A stretch of DNA of 24,225 nucleotides from a virus. The stretch lies in the IMG/VR virus record IMGVR_UViG_3300025030_000409, positions 1 to 24,225 of that record. One strand, written 5' to 3'. Both the position numbers and the translations under genes were made by a program. Below, piece by piece: positions 23,752 through 24,225 of this stretch; positions within the stretch are counted from its first letter, which is position 1; every line of letters starts with the position of its first letter. Under the pieces are notes generated by a model. That model was not told where the DNA came from and made no database searches. It saw nothing but the letters and a program-made list of their open reading frames with translations.

Positions 23752-24225
23752 ATGGCTAAAAAGGAAGCGTCGCTACCGGCGCCGCCCGGCCTACGGCATA
23801 TCCAGCGACTACGTGACGAGGCGATCTCGCAATCCGACTCGCAGCGAAAGCGCTGGGAGAAAATCGCCCAGGTCAGAATAGGCGATCACCCCATCAACAT
23901 CCCGGACGGCTTCAAGAACACCACCAAAGAGGTCCGCGTCCGCATCGTGGCCGATACTGTGCGCCGTCTCGTGTCCTCGCTGACCATCAATATGCCCACC
24001 ATCGCGGTCACACCTTCGGGCCCAGGGCGGGCGGCGCAGGAGAACGCTACCCTGCGGGAAAAGTGGTCTACGGCGCTTTTGGAAGATATGGACTCTGCCC
24101 GACTCCCCTTCCGGCCCTTCCGCGGCGGGATGGACCATGCTGTAACCTTCGGGATGGGCATCTGGAAAATGGTTTATACCCCGCATACCTGGCACGACTA
24201 CCCCACCTCCAAGACCATGTTCGGC
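23752..24225 (+). CDS. Portal-like protein, N-terminal part
   Basis: ATG 23752 (AGAAGG just upstream), open to the window end (158 codons). Residues 55-80, KEVRVRIVADTVRRLVSSLT followed by INMPTIAV, and later REKWSTALLEDMDSARLPFR with GMDHAVTFGMGIWKMVYTP resemble the start of portal proteins (an early DTVRRLVSSL helix followed by a strand, and a helix with G-x-G-x-WK). Position directly after the terminase block supports it. The protein is cut off, so the assignment rests on 158 residues. Confidence 0.7.
   Translation, partial: MAKKEASLPAPPGLRHIQRLRDEAISQSDSQRKRWEKIAQVRIGDHPINIPDGFKNTTKEVRVRIVADTVRRLVSSLTINMPTIAVTPSGPGRAAQENATLREKWSTALLEDMDSARLPFRPFRGGMDHAVTFGMGIWKMVYTPHTWHDYPTSKTMFG

Overview
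The window is a piece of a tailed double-stranded DNA phage (Caudoviricetes) or prophage genome. It carries a large terminase with both ATPase and nuclease motifs, a small terminase candidate, the start of a portal-like gene, a primase-polymerase with its helicase, a RusA-type resolvase, two DNA methyltransferases of different classes, two tRNA-Gln genes and dozens of short overlapping genes. The host cannot be named from the sequence. Shine-Dalgarno sites of the GGAGG type, sigma-70-like promoters (TTGACA, and TGATATGAT-like extended -10 boxes) and GC-rich DNA fit an ordinary bacterial host.

Layout. (1) Positions 1-9.83 kb, rightward: nucleic-acid metabolism. The order is an ASCH protein, a 56-residue sigma-region-4-like microprotein with its own promoter and terminator, Prim-Pol, RepA-like helicase, an AT-rich inverted-repeat cluster that could be an origin or operator, small ATGA-coupled genes, RusA, a C5-cytosine methyltransferase, a YkgJ-type Cys-cluster protein, a MazG-like protein, tRNA-Gln(CTG) and tRNA-Gln(TTG), an RlpA-like double-psi barrel, a DUF5131 radical-SAM-like protein and a D12-class adenine methyltransferase. 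A 13-bp perfect hairpin closes this block and the convergent one.

(2) Positions 9.86-18.85 kb, leftward: an accessory block read from a promoter near 18.85 kb. Its promoter-proximal end encodes an ArdC-N-like (anti-restriction type) protein and a DUF2786 protein. The middle (about 11.6-17.0 kb) is a chain of small unrelated genes, several built from tandem peptide repeats. Its distal end is a conventional ATGA-coupled string. In the middle part every start is preceded by a repeated hairpin. The main type has 13 copies: an 8-bp stem capped by a GNRA tetraloop, ending just before the Shine-Dalgarno site. Two further hairpin types occupy the same position in front of three other genes. This start-associated RNA element system is the most unusual thing in the window. 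One copy precedes a bare ATG-TAA and a nested hairpin instead of a gene, and one cassette gene has an in-frame TGA where its motif predicts Trp.

(3) Positions 18.85-24.2 kb, rightward: a divergent promoter region with operator-like repeats, then small terminase, HTH proteins, large terminase, two small coupled genes, a strong intrinsic terminator and the portal start (cut by the window end).

The genes fit a lytic-type programme: replication and modification on the left, host-interaction cassettes in the middle, packaging and capsid on the right. No integrase or CI-like repressor is visible here, so the lifestyle is open.
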